Part shown: piece by piece, positions 49,624 to 58,149 of the stretch
How positions within the stretch are numbered: the first letter of the stretch is position 1
Layout: each line of letters starts with the position of its first letter
Assembly (NCBI GenBank): GCA_030524205.1
Contig: JAUNGZ010000001.1
Location: 103,528-167,527, forward strand
From: Eubacteriales bacterium
GTDB lineage: Bacteria; Bacillota; Clostridia; Oscillospirales; Butyricicoccaceae
Length of the DNA: 64,000 bases
Reading direction: 5' to 3'
Translations under genes and position numbers: made by a program
The notes under the pieces: model-generated
Database searches by the model: none
The model's input: the letters and a program-made list of their open reading frames with translations, nothing else
What the model was told of the DNA's origin: nothing

Positions 49624-50472
49624 ATGTCTGAAATTATTAAAACCGAAAATTTGGAATACGCCTATCCCGCCGAGGAGGGACAGCTCTCCGTGCCGGTGCT
49701 CAAGGGCGTCAGCCTGACGGTCGGACGCGGCGAGTTCGTCGCGGTGCTCGGGCACAACGGCTCGGGCAAGAGTACGCTCGCGGGTTGCTTCAACGCCATC
49801 CGCCTGCCCACCGGCGGCGTGTGCTATGTCGATATGATGGACACGCGCGACGAGCAGAACACCTACGAGGTGCGCAAGACCGTCTCGATGGTGTTCCAGA
49901 ACCCGGACAACCAGCTCGTCGCCACCGTGGTCGAGGAGGACGTGGCGTTCGCGCTTGAAAACATGGGCGTACCGCCCGAGGAGATCCGAAAGCGCGTGGA
50001 CGACGCGCTGAAAGCCGTCGGCATGTACGAATACCGCGCGCAGGCGCCGCACCGGCTGTCGGGCGGGCAGAAGCAGCGCGTCGCCATCGCGGGCGTGATC
50101 GCCATGATGCCGCGCTGCGTCGTGCTCGACGAGCCCACCGCCATGCTCGACCCGCAGGGCCGGCGCGAGGTGATGGCGGTCGTGCGCGACCTAAACCGCA
50201 CCTACGGCATCACGGTCATCCTGATCACGCACCACATGGACGAGGCCGTGCAGGCCGGCCGCGTGGTCGTCATGCATCAGGGAAACGTGCTGATGGACGG
50301 CGCGCCGCGCGAGATCTTTACGCAGGTGGACACGCTGCGCGCGGCCTCGCTGACCGTGCCGCAGACGATCGAAATCCTGTACGACCTCAACCGGCAGGAC
50401 GGCGCGGCGCTGCCGATCGGCGCGCTTTCGGTAGCCGAATGCGCGGATATTTTACAGCAGTATTTACAGTAA
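49624..50472 (+). CDS. ecfA1: Energy-coupling factor transporter ATPase EcfA1
   Basis: A 282-residue ABC ATPase. Walker A is GHNGSGKSTLAG, the Q loop VFQNPDNQLVAT, the signature LSGGQKQRVAIAGVIAM and Walker B VVLDEPTAMLD. The order ecfA-ecfA-ecfT-truA is the standard Firmicute arrangement. The complex powers interchangeable S-components for vitamins and metal ions; none is encoded here, so this is the shared (group II) module. Confidence 0.95.
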   Translation: MSEIIKTENLEYAYPAEEGQLSVPVLKGVSLTVGRGEFVAVLGHNGSGKSTLAGCFNAIRLPTGGVCYVDMMDTRDEQNTYEVRKTVSMVFQNPDNQLVATVVEEDVAFALENMGVPPEEIRKRVDDALKAVGMYEYRAQAPHRLSGGQKQRVAIAGVIAMMPRCVVLDEPTAMLDPQGRREVMAVVRDLNRTYGITVILITHHMDEAVQAGRVVVMHQGNVLMDGAPREIFTQVDTLRAASLTVPQTIEILYDLNRQDGAALPIGALSVAECADILQQYLQ

Positions 50473-50487
50473 GCGGAGGAAAATGCA

Positions 50488-51357
50488 TTGTCGACCATTT
50501 TGGAAACGCGGGGCCTGACCCATATTTACGGCGCAGGCACCCCCTTCGAGCGCAAAGCGCTCGACTCCGTCGACCTTCGGATCGAAAAAGGCGAGATCCT
50601 CGGAGTCATCGGCCACACCGGTTCGGGCAAATCGACGCTGATCCAGCATTTCAACGGGCTTTTGAAGCCGGACGCGGGCGAGGTGCTGCTCGACGGCCGG
50701 TCCATCTGGAACGAAAAGGGCAAGTGCGCCAGAGAAACGCGCTTTCGCGTCGGTCTGGTGTTCCAGTACCCCGAATACCAGCTTTTTGAGGAAACCATCG
50801 CGAAGGACATCGCCTACGGCCCGGCCAACATGAAGCTGCCGCAGGACGAGATCGACGAGCGCGTGCGGGATTCCATGCGCGCGGTCGGGCTGGACGAGAG
50901 CCTCGCCGGCCAGTCCCCGTTCGCGCTGTCGGGCGGGCAGAAGCGCCGCGTCGCCATCGCGGGCGTGATCGCGATGCGGCCCGACGTGCTCGTTTTGGAC
51001 GAGCCCACCGCCGGGCTCGACCCCGCCGGGCGGGACGAAATCCTCGAGCTGGTCAAACGCTACCACGACGAATCGGGCGCGACCGTGCTGATCGTGTCCC
51101 ATTCGATGGAGGATATCGCAAAGCTGGCCGACCGCCTGCTTGTGATGAATCAGGCCAAAATCCTGTTCTGCGACACCCCGCGCGAGGTCTTTTCCCACGC
51201 GGAGGAGATCATCGCGGCAGGGCTCGACATCCCGATGATCACCAAGGTTATGCTCGAGCTGAAAAACCGCGGCTTCGCCGTCGACGCCTCGGCGTTCACC
51301 GTCGAGCAGGCGATGCAGGCCATCCGCGCCTGCAAAACGAAGGGGGGCGGCCGCTGA
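50488..51357 (+). CDS. ecfA2: Energy-coupling factor transporter ATPase EcfA2
   Basis: A 289-residue ABC ATPase with Walker A GHTGSGKSTLIQ, the Q loop VFQYPEYQLFEET, signature LSGGQKRRVAIAGVIAM and Walker B LVLDEPTAGLDP. It starts at TTG 50488 with GCGGAGGA upstream. It forms a heterodimer with EcfA1. The stop overlaps the ecfT ATG. Confidence 0.95.
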   Translation: MSTILETRGLTHIYGAGTPFERKALDSVDLRIEKGEILGVIGHTGSGKSTLIQHFNGLLKPDAGEVLLDGRSIWNEKGKCARETRFRVGLVFQYPEYQLFEETIAKDIAYGPANMKLPQDEIDERVRDSMRAVGLDESLAGQSPFALSGGQKRRVAIAGVIAMRPDVLVLDEPTAGLDPAGRDEILELVKRYHDESGATVLIVSHSMEDIAKLADRLLVMNQAKILFCDTPREVFSHAEEIIAAGLDIPMITKVMLELKNRGFAVDASAFTVEQAMQAIRACKTKGGGR

Positions 51358-52160
51358 TGCTTAAGGATATCACCATCGGCCAGTTCTTCCCCGGGAACAG
51401 CGCGGTGCACCGGCTTGATCCGCGCGTCAAGATCGTGCTGACGGTCGCGTTTATCATCACGCTGTTTCTGGCCGCCGGGCCGGTTTCCTACGCGCTGATC
51501 ATCGCGTTTCTCGCGGTGATTATCGGCATATCGCGCATTTCCCCCAAAATGGTCGTGCGCGGGCTGAAGCCGATCCTGTTCATCGTCATTTTCACTGCGG
51601 TTCTGAACCTTTTCTACACGCCGGGCGACTATATCTGGCAGTGGGGCTTTCTGCATATTTCAAAGGAGGGCATCAAGGTCGCCTTCTTCATGGTGCTGCG
51701 GCTGATGCTGCTGATCATCGCCACCTCGATGCTGACCTACACGACCAGCCCCATCCAGCTGACCGACGGCCTCGAGCGCCTGCTCGCGCCGCTGAAACGG
51801 CTGCACGCGCCCGTGCACGAGCTTTCCATGATGATGTCGATCGCGCTGCGCTTCATTCCGACGCTGATCGAGGAAACCGAGAAGATCATCTCCGCGCAGA
51901 AGGCGCGCGGCGCGGACTTCGACTCGGGCAATATTTTGCAGCGCGCCAAGGCGATGATCCCCATTCTCGTGCCGCTGTTCATTTCGGCCTTCCGCCGGGC
52001 GGACGAGCTTGCCACCGCGATGGAGTGCCGCCTGTACCGGGGCGACGTCGGCCGCACGCGCATGAAGCAGCTCAAAATCGAGCGCGTGGACGTCTGCGCG
52101 CTCATCATCAGCGCGCTCGTCATCGGCGCGGTCGTCGTGCTGCGGCGGTACGGTTTATGA
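51357..52160 (+). CDS. ecfT: Energy-coupling factor transmembrane protein EcfT
   Basis: A 267-residue membrane protein with an N-terminal stretch IGQFFPGNSAVHRLDPRVKI, several membrane helices, and the two coupling helices with the conserved Ala-Arg-Gly motif (SAQKARGADFDSG; AMECRLYRGD). It couples the EcfA ATPases to S-components. Its stop overlaps the truA start (ATGA). Confidence 0.95.
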   Translation: MLKDITIGQFFPGNSAVHRLDPRVKIVLTVAFIITLFLAAGPVSYALIIAFLAVIIGISRISPKMVVRGLKPILFIVIFTAVLNLFYTPGDYIWQWGFLHISKEGIKVAFFMVLRLMLLIIATSMLTYTTSPIQLTDGLERLLAPLKRLHAPVHELSMMMSIALRFIPTLIEETEKIISAQKARGADFDSGNILQRAKAMIPILVPLFISAFRRADELATAMECRLYRGDVGRTRMKQLKIERVDVCALIISALVIGAVVVLRRYGL

Positions 52161-52948
52161 ACATTGCGCTGATTTTGTCCTACGACGGGACCAATTACCA
52201 CGGCTGGCAGGTGCAGAAAAACGGCGCGTCCATCCAAGAGACGCTGGAAACCGCAGTTCTCCGCCTGCTCGGCCAAAAAACGCATGTCTCGGGCGTCGGC
52301 CGCACGGACGCGGGCGTGCACGCCCGCCGCTATGCCGCGAACTTCAAAGCCGGCTGCTCCATCCCGATGGACCGCCTGCCCTACGCGCTGAACAGCTTTC
52401 TGCCCGAGGATATCGCGGTAACGGGCGCGTGCGAGGTGCCGGACGGATTCGACGCGCGGTTCGACTGCACCAAGAAGGAATACGCTTACTATATTTATCC
52501 GTCCACCCTGCGCAACCCCTTTTACGCGCGCCGCGCCTACCGTTACAGCTACCCGCTCGATCTCGACCGGATGCGGCGGGGCGCCGAGCGGTTTGTGGGA
52601 CGGCAGGACTTTGCCGCCGTGCGCAGCCAAGGCACGCCGGTCAAGAGCACCGTGCGCACGGTTTTCTGGTGCGAGGTCGAGCCGGTGGACGGTCTCATCC
52701 GCGTCCGCGTGTGCGGGGACGGCTTTCTGTACAACATGGTGCGCGCCATCGCGGGCACGCTTGTCTATGTAGGTGGCGGCAAGCTGACGCCGGACGACGT
52801 CTCCGCCATCCTGCGGGCGGGAGACCGCGAGGCCGCCGGCCCCACCCTGCCCGCGCACGGGCTGTTCATGAACCGGCTTTGGTACGAGCACACGCCCGCG
52901 CTCGCCCCGTTCGAGCTGGACAAGCAGCCAAAATCGGGTATTTTCTGA
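52157..52948 (+). CDS. truA: tRNA pseudouridine(38-40) synthase
   Basis: A 263-residue TruA enzyme. The catalytic aspartate is in GVGRTDAGVHARRYAANF; LSYDGTNYHGWQVQ at the N-terminus and GDGFLYNMVRAIAGTLVYVG near the C-terminus are family signatures. It modifies the anticodon stem-loop of many tRNAs. It is translationally coupled to ecfT. Confidence 0.96.
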   Translation: MNIALILSYDGTNYHGWQVQKNGASIQETLETAVLRLLGQKTHVSGVGRTDAGVHARRYAANFKAGCSIPMDRLPYALNSFLPEDIAVTGACEVPDGFDARFDCTKKEYAYYIYPSTLRNPFYARRAYRYSYPLDLDRMRRGAERFVGRQDFAAVRSQGTPVKSTVRTVFWCEVEPVDGLIRVRVCGDGFLYNMVRAIAGTLVYVGGGKLTPDDVSAILRAGDREAAGPTLPAHGLFMNRLWYEHTPALAPFELDKQPKSGIF

Positions 52949-53009
52949 GAATTTCATTTTTATTCACATTTTCATCCGTTAAACGCGGTACAATGAGGAG
53001 GTGGACCCT

Positions 53010-54266
53010 ATGGGAGAGCATACAACAAAACCGAATATCGTCCGCTTCCCGTCGTCCAAAAAAGAGCGGCGCAAGATCCTGCGCGAAAGCGAGGATAAGC
53101 GCGTGCGCATCGTGACCACGCTGCGCACCGCCTGCGGCTGGCTGCTTGTGATCGGCGTTTTTTTCTTCCTGCTGACCAATTACCGGCTGCTCACGCCTTC
53201 CTCCATCCGAAGCCTTGCCGGTTATGCCATCGCGGGCTTCCGCCAGCACGAGGGCGATATTACAACGATCAGTTATGAAAACGGCTCGTTTTCCGACGGC
53301 GCGCTGTTCGGCTCCGGTCTGGCCTATGCCGACAGCGACTCGCTTTATCTTGCCAAGCCCGGCGGCGTAACCACGCTCAAGCAGTCGCTTGGCTACTCCG
53401 ATCCCGTGGTGGAAACCGCCGGAGACTACGCGCTGGCCTATGACCGCGGCGGCACCAAGGCCGTGCTGACCAACTCGGTCGCCGCGACCGCCTCGCTTGA
53501 GCTGGACTCTCCCATCATCACGGGCCGCGCCGCGAAGGACGGCCATTTTGTGCTCATTACCGATGAACAGGGCTACCGCACCGCCGCCGCCGTTTACGAC
53601 GCGCGCGGCAAAGAGGTTTTCAAATACAATTCCTCCGAATACTATATCGTGTCGGCCGCGCTTTCTCCCGACGGCAAAATGCTGGCCGCGCTGGCCTTTC
53701 AGCAGAACGGCGTATCGCTCGATTCGCATGTGCTGTTCTATTCCGTTTCAACCGGCGAATTAAGCGCCGACGGCATGCTGGAGGGCTCGCTCGGCATGGA
53801 GCTGTGCTATCTGTCGAACGGCACAGTTGCCGCGCTGTGCGACGACGGACTGTACCTGATCAGCCGCAAGGGAAAAACCGAGCATGTGCTGACGGCGGCG
53901 AGCAGCGACCTGCTTACCTTCGCCGTGCGGGACGATGCGCTCGCGCTCGCGACCCGCTCCTATTCGGGCGGCGCGCGCAGCGATCTGTACACCCTGCGCG
54001 CAAACGGCAGGCTGGAGGGACCGTTTTCCCTCGCCGCCGAGCCGTCGGCCATCGCGGTATCGAACGCCGGCGTCGCCGTATTGAGCGCGTCGGGCGTATC
54101 CGTGTACGACAGCGGCTTTGCGCCGCTCTGGCAGAACAGCGAAGCTGTCGGCGCGCGCCGCGTGCTGCTGACCGACGACGGCACCGTGTTCGCGCTCTAC
54201 GCCAAAAACACCCGTCTTTTTACCGCCCACTCCGAACGAAGCGAGGACATCTCCGATGCAACCTGA
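53010..54266 (+). CDS. DUF5711 family membrane-anchored protein
   Basis: A 418-residue protein with a basic cytosolic N-terminus, one membrane helix (GWLLVIGVFFFLLTNYRLL, about residues 45-63) and a large external region of repeated beta-strand motifs (DGHFVLITDEQGYRTAAAVY; SPDGKMLAALAFQQNGVS) resembling a beta-propeller. This is the DUF5711 pattern of Clostridia. AGGAGGT precedes the ATG at 53010. It overlaps the CvpA-like gene and is probably a cell-envelope protein; function unknown. Confidence 0.8.
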   Translation: MGEHTTKPNIVRFPSSKKERRKILRESEDKRVRIVTTLRTACGWLLVIGVFFFLLTNYRLLTPSSIRSLAGYAIAGFRQHEGDITTISYENGSFSDGALFGSGLAYADSDSLYLAKPGGVTTLKQSLGYSDPVVETAGDYALAYDRGGTKAVLTNSVAATASLELDSPIITGRAAKDGHFVLITDEQGYRTAAAVYDARGKEVFKYNSSEYYIVSAALSPDGKMLAALAFQQNGVSLDSHVLFYSVSTGELSADGMLEGSLGMELCYLSNGTVAALCDDGLYLISRKGKTEHVLTAASSDLLTFAVRDDALALATRSYSGGARSDLYTLRANGRLEGPFSLAAEPSAIAVSNAGVAVLSASGVSVYDSGFAPLWQNSEAVGARRVLLTDDGTVFALYAKNTRLFTAHSERSEDISDAT

Positions 54267-54870
54267 CCTGTCGCAGACCCTGCTGAAGCTGCTCAACCTG
54301 CCCGATCTGATCCTGATCGTACTGCTGCTGATCAATGTGATTCTCGGGTGCCGCCGCGGATTTTTCGGCGCGCTGGCCGGTCTGGTCGGACGAATCGTCG
54401 CGCTGGCGGCCTCCTTCTTCGCCGCGCGCGCCGCCGCCCCGATCGTGGCGAAATGGATCGTCACGCCGATCGTGGGCAAGGTGTTCGAGCAGCAGGCCGC
54501 GCTCGGCGGCGCGGCAGGACTTTTAGACGGCCTCAAGCAGACCGTCACCGAAGCAGCGGCGGGCATGGCGGAAAGCATCGCTTTCCTGCTGCTGCTCATC
54601 CTGTGCGGCATTTTGTTCGGCTGGCTCGTCGCGCTGGCGGCCAAGGGGCTGCATTTTATCGCCCAGCTCACCCCGCTCGGCGTGCTGGACTCGCTCGCGG
54701 GCGGCGCGGTCGGCCTTGCGGCGGGCGTCGCGCTGATCGCGCTGGTCCTGCTCGGCATCGAGTGGTTTTCCCCGATCACCTACACCTCGCTCGGCTATCT
54801 TTCCCCGCAGCGGGTGGCCGATACGGTCCTGCTGGCAAAGCTGATCGACGTGCTGCCGGTGGCGATTTAA
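54256..54870 (+). CDS. CvpA-family membrane protein
   Basis: A 204-residue protein with about four membrane helices. NLPDLILIVLLLINVILGCR followed by RGFFGALAGLVGRIVALAAS is the CvpA/colicin V production domain. It overlaps the DUF5711 gene by 11 bases and precedes a Clp ATPase by 31 bases. No colicin is involved in Firmicutes; the role is unknown, perhaps envelope-related. Confidence 0.85.
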   Translation: MQPDLSQTLLKLLNLPDLILIVLLLINVILGCRRGFFGALAGLVGRIVALAASFFAARAAAPIVAKWIVTPIVGKVFEQQAALGGAAGLLDGLKQTVTEAAAGMAESIAFLLLLILCGILFGWLVALAAKGLHFIAQLTPLGVLDSLAGGAVGLAAGVALIALVLLGIEWFSPITYTSLGYLSPQRVADTVLLAKLIDVLPVAI

Positions 54871-54901
54871 GCGCCCATTCCCAAAAAGGAGAATTTTTTC
54901 T

Positions 54902-57205
54902 ATGAATATGCCAATGTGCTCGCGGTGCAAGAAAAACATCGCGGTCGTCTTTATCACCAAGATCGAAGGCCCCGATCAAACGTCGCAGGAAGGCCTGTGC
55001 CTCAAATGCGCCCGCGAGCTGGGCGTGAAGCCGCTCGACAATATTATGGAGCAGATGGGCATTACCGAGGACGATCTCGAAGCGCTTTCGGGCGAGATCG
55101 GCTCGCTTGCCGACTTAAACGACCTTGTCACCGCCGGGTCGGACGGCACGGACGACGACGCGCCGCACGAAACGGACGCGGACGACGACCGCGCCGCTCC
55201 CCCCGCCATCTTTCAGCCGCAGTCGCCGCAGCGCGCGCCCGAAAACGCGCGCACGCGCACGCAGGCTCCGCCGCGCGACGACAAAAAGCGCAAATACCTG
55301 AACAATTACTGCGAAAACCTGACGCGCAAGGCCGCCGAGGGCCGCATCGACCACATCGTCGGCCGCGACCGCGAGACCGACCGCGTCATCCAGATTTTAA
55401 ACCGCCGGCAGAAGAACAACCCCTGCCTGATCGGCGAGCCGGGCGTCGGCAAGACCGCCGTGGCCGAGGGGCTGGCGGTTCGCATTAACGAGGGCCGCAT
55501 TCCGTTTAAAATGCGCAATAAAGAGGTGCATCTGCTCGACCTGACCGCGCTTGTCGCGGGCACGCAGTTCCGCGGCCAGTTTGAAAGCCGCATGAAGGGC
55601 CTGATCGAGGAGATCAAAAAGCTCGGCAACATCATCCTCGTGATCGACGAGGTGCACAATATCGTCGGCGCGGGCGACTCGGAAGGGTCGATGAACGCCG
55701 CCAATATCCTCAAGCCCGCCCTCGCGCGCGGCGATATTCAGGTGATCGGCGCGACCACGCTGACCGAATACCGCAAGCATATCGAAAAGGACGCCGCGCT
55801 CGAGCGCCGCTTCCAGCCGGTGTTCATCGGCGAGCCGTCGGTCAAGGAAACGGCCGAGATCCTGCGCGGCATCCGCTCCTATTACGAGAGCTTCCACGGC
55901 GTCGTGGTGCCGGACGAAATCTGCGAGCGCGCCGCCGAAATGTCGGAGCGCTATATCACCGACCGCTTCCTGCCCGACAAGGCCATCGACCTGATCGACG
56001 AGGCCTGCTCGCGGCTGAATCTCGACTCGCCGCAGCTTTCCGAAATCCCGGCGCTGCAAACCGAGCTGGAGGGCCTGCAGACCCAGCTTGAGCTGCTGAC
56101 GCAGTCCGCCCAGCGGGACGAAAAGGAGGAAACCTACGCGCGCATCGCGTCCTGCCGCTCGCGCCTGCTGCAGGTGGAAGGACGGCTGCACGAGCTGCTC
56201 ACCCAGCCCGCCCCCACGGTGGACGAGGCGGGGCTTGCCGCGGTCGTCGAGCTGTGGACGGGCATCCCGGCCTCCAAGGTCGCCTCGCAGGAATCCGCGC
56301 GGCTGCGCGGCATGGAAGCCCGCCTGAAAGCACGCATCATCGGGCAGGACGAAGCCGTCGACGCGGCCTGCGCGTCCATCCGCCGCTCGCGGGCGGGCAT
56401 TTCGCCCAAGAAAAAGCCCGCGTCCTTCCTGTTCGTCGGCCCGACCGGCGTGGGCAAAACCGAGTTGGTCAAACAGCTCGCGCTCGACCTGTTCGATTCG
56501 CCCGACGCGCTTGTGCGGCTCGACATGTCCGAATATATGGAAAAGCACACGGTTTCCCGCCTGATCGGCTCGCCTCCGGGCTACGTCGGTTACGACGAGG
56601 CAGGGCAGCTGACCGAGAAGATCCGCCGCCGCCCCTACTCGGTCGTGCTGTTCGACGAGATCGAGAAGGCGCACCCGGACGTACTCAACGCCCTGCTGCA
56701 AATCCTTGACGACGGCCGCCTGACCGACGCGCAGGGCCGCGTGGTCAGCTTTGAGAACGCCGTGATCGTCATGACCTCGAACGCCGGTTCGCAGGGGAAC
56801 GGCACGCCCGCGGGCTTCGGCCGGACGGTGTCCGCGCAGAGCAAGGAACGCGCGATGAAGGCGCTTGAGGAGATCATGCGCCCCGAGTTTTTGAACCGCA
56901 TCGACGAAATCATCGCCTTCAACCAGCTCTCCGAGGCCGACTTCGGCCGCATCGCGTCGATCATGCTGAGCGAGCTGCGGGACAGTCTCGCTGCCAAGCG
57001 CATCCGCCTGACGTGGGACGACAGCCTGATCGCCTATCTGACGGAAAAAGCGTTTTCCATCAAATTCGGCGCGCGCAACCTGCGCCGCCTGATCGAAAAG
57101 GAAATCGAAAACCCGCTGGCGACCGTGATCGTCACGAGCGAAGCGCCGCTCTCCGGCGCGTATCTGCATATGGACGGCGGCAAGCTGCAAATCGACACGA
57201 TTTAA
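54902..57205 (+). CDS. Clp-family AAA+ ATPase with N-terminal zinc finger (ClpE/ClpC-like)
   Basis: A 767-residue unfoldase. The N-terminus has a four-cysteine zinc finger (MCSRCKK, Cys6/9; GLCLKCAREL, Cys33/36) as in ClpE, then a linker and two AAA+ modules: GEPGVGKTAVAEGLAVRI with VIDEVHNIVGAGDSEGS, and GPTGVGKTELVKQLALDL with LFDEIEKAHPDVLN. A middle coiled-coil region is short. It would feed substrates to ClpP; the ClpP-docking tripeptide is not clear to me. The start ATG follows AAGGAG. It closes the DUF5711-cvpA-clp transcript. Confidence 0.9.
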   Translation: MNMPMCSRCKKNIAVVFITKIEGPDQTSQEGLCLKCARELGVKPLDNIMEQMGITEDDLEALSGEIGSLADLNDLVTAGSDGTDDDAPHETDADDDRAAPPAIFQPQSPQRAPENARTRTQAPPRDDKKRKYLNNYCENLTRKAAEGRIDHIVGRDRETDRVIQILNRRQKNNPCLIGEPGVGKTAVAEGLAVRINEGRIPFKMRNKEVHLLDLTALVAGTQFRGQFESRMKGLIEEIKKLGNIILVIDEVHNIVGAGDSEGSMNAANILKPALARGDIQVIGATTLTEYRKHIEKDAALERRFQPVFIGEPSVKETAEILRGIRSYYESFHGVVVPDEICERAAEMSERYITDRFLPDKAIDLIDEACSRLNLDSPQLSEIPALQTELEGLQTQLELLTQSAQRDEKEETYARIASCRSRLLQVEGRLHELLTQPAPTVDEAGLAAVVELWTGIPASKVASQESARLRGMEARLKARIIGQDEAVDAACASIRRSRAGISPKKKPASFLFVGPTGVGKTELVKQLALDLFDSPDALVRLDMSEYMEKHTVSRLIGSPPGYVGYDEAGQLTEKIRRRPYSVVLFDEIEKAHPDVLNALLQILDDGRLTDAQGRVVSFENAVIVMTSNAGSQGNGTPAGFGRTVSAQSKERAMKALEEIMRPEFLNRIDEIIAFNQLSEADFGRIASIMLSELRDSLAAKRIRLTWDDSLIAYLTEKAFSIKFGARNLRRLIEKEIENPLATVIVTSEAPLSGAYLHMDGGKLQIDTI

Positions 57206-57223
57206 ACGCGGCCGCACCGTGCG

Positions 57224-57263
57224 AAAGCCCCGCATATCACCGACGATATGCGGGGCTTTTCTC
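57224..57263. terminator. Bidirectional terminator
   Basis: AAAGCCCCGCATATC (57224-57238) pairs with GATATGCGGGGCTTT (57245-57259), between convergent genes. Confidence 0.9.
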
Positions 57264-57274
57264 GTTTTTACATC

Positions 57275-57997
57275 TCAAAACAGCCGTTTTCCGTCCAGAA
57301 TATCAATACCGAGCGCCTTTGCCTCGCCGCTCTGCCGGAAGGGGTTTATGGTTTCCACCACGCCGTTCCGCCTAAAATACGAGCCGGTGTTTTTAAACCA
57401 AAAGGTCACCCCCGCGTTGACGCATTGCTCCCGGATGGCGAGCACCCAATCGTAATCGCAGACGCGCGCGTCCCGTCCCGTCTCGCCGCCGGCGGTGACA
57501 TGCTGCACCCCGTGCAGATACGGCGTCAAGTCGATCGCCTCCAGAAGCGGGGCGCAGGCAATAAAGCGCCGCTTGATCGGATAGGACAAAAACAGCGGCA
57601 GCCTGTCGTCGGCGCGCCTTTGATTCTCGACCGTGCAGCCGATGTTCACATTGTCGTATCCCGCGCCCCAATCCGGCGGAAGCGACGCCGGAAAACGGTC
57701 GATCCGCTTGGTCAGGATCAAAAAATCAATATCCGTTCGTTCCCTGATCATCGCCCAAGCCTCAGCGCGCCACGCATCCGCTTCCGGCAGGAAAAAATCC
57801 GTCGCAAAACAGGTTGCAAGAATTTTATCGCCCTTGATGTTGTAGGCGCCCTTTGCATTTTTCCGAATCGGCCAATCAAATTTATCCGTCTTTTGTATCG
57901 TGTTCTGCCCATAGCGTTTGGCGCGCGGTCCGTAAAAATAGCAGTTAGCACACCCCTCGCTCGCCGGATAACAGCCGGTCCACGGCTCCCAGTTCAT
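57275..57997 (-). CDS. DUF5131 family (phage Gp37/Gp68-like) protein
   Basis: A 240-residue protein starting MNWEPWTGCYPASEGCANCY, where Cx6Cx2C resembles a radical-SAM-type cluster motif. TDFFLPEADAWRAEAWAMI, FLILTKRIDRF and VTAGGETGRDARVCDYDWV are typical of the DUF5131/Gp37-Gp68 family, found in phages and bacteria with no known reaction. An extended -10 (TGGTATAAT on the minus strand, near 58029) likely starts transcription. It is a single-gene unit. Confidence 0.85.
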   Translation of the reverse strand: MNWEPWTGCYPASEGCANCYFYGPRAKRYGQNTIQKTDKFDWPIRKNAKGAYNIKGDKILATCFATDFFLPEADAWRAEAWAMIRERTDIDFLILTKRIDRFPASLPPDWGAGYDNVNIGCTVENQRRADDRLPLFLSYPIKRRFIACAPLLEAIDLTPYLHGVQHVTAGGETGRDARVCDYDWVLAIREQCVNAGVTFWFKNTGSYFRRNGVVETINPFRQSGEAKALGIDILDGKRLF

Positions 57998-58149
57998 AAG
58001 CGCCCTCCTCGCCTGCGTGTTTTATTTCATTATACCATAACCGCGGCATAAATTCAGTTAAAGCGCCGCTTCAACTGCCGGTATGGGATTTTATATAACA
58101 GCCGCCTGCGCAATGGGGCCGTGTCGGCCGGACGGGGGCGGCCGGCGGC

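Noticed and set aside
55397-57235. 612-codon frame opposite the Clp ATPase gene
   Set aside because: A shadow of a conserved gene in high-GC DNA, with His/Arg/Val-rich low-information sequence.
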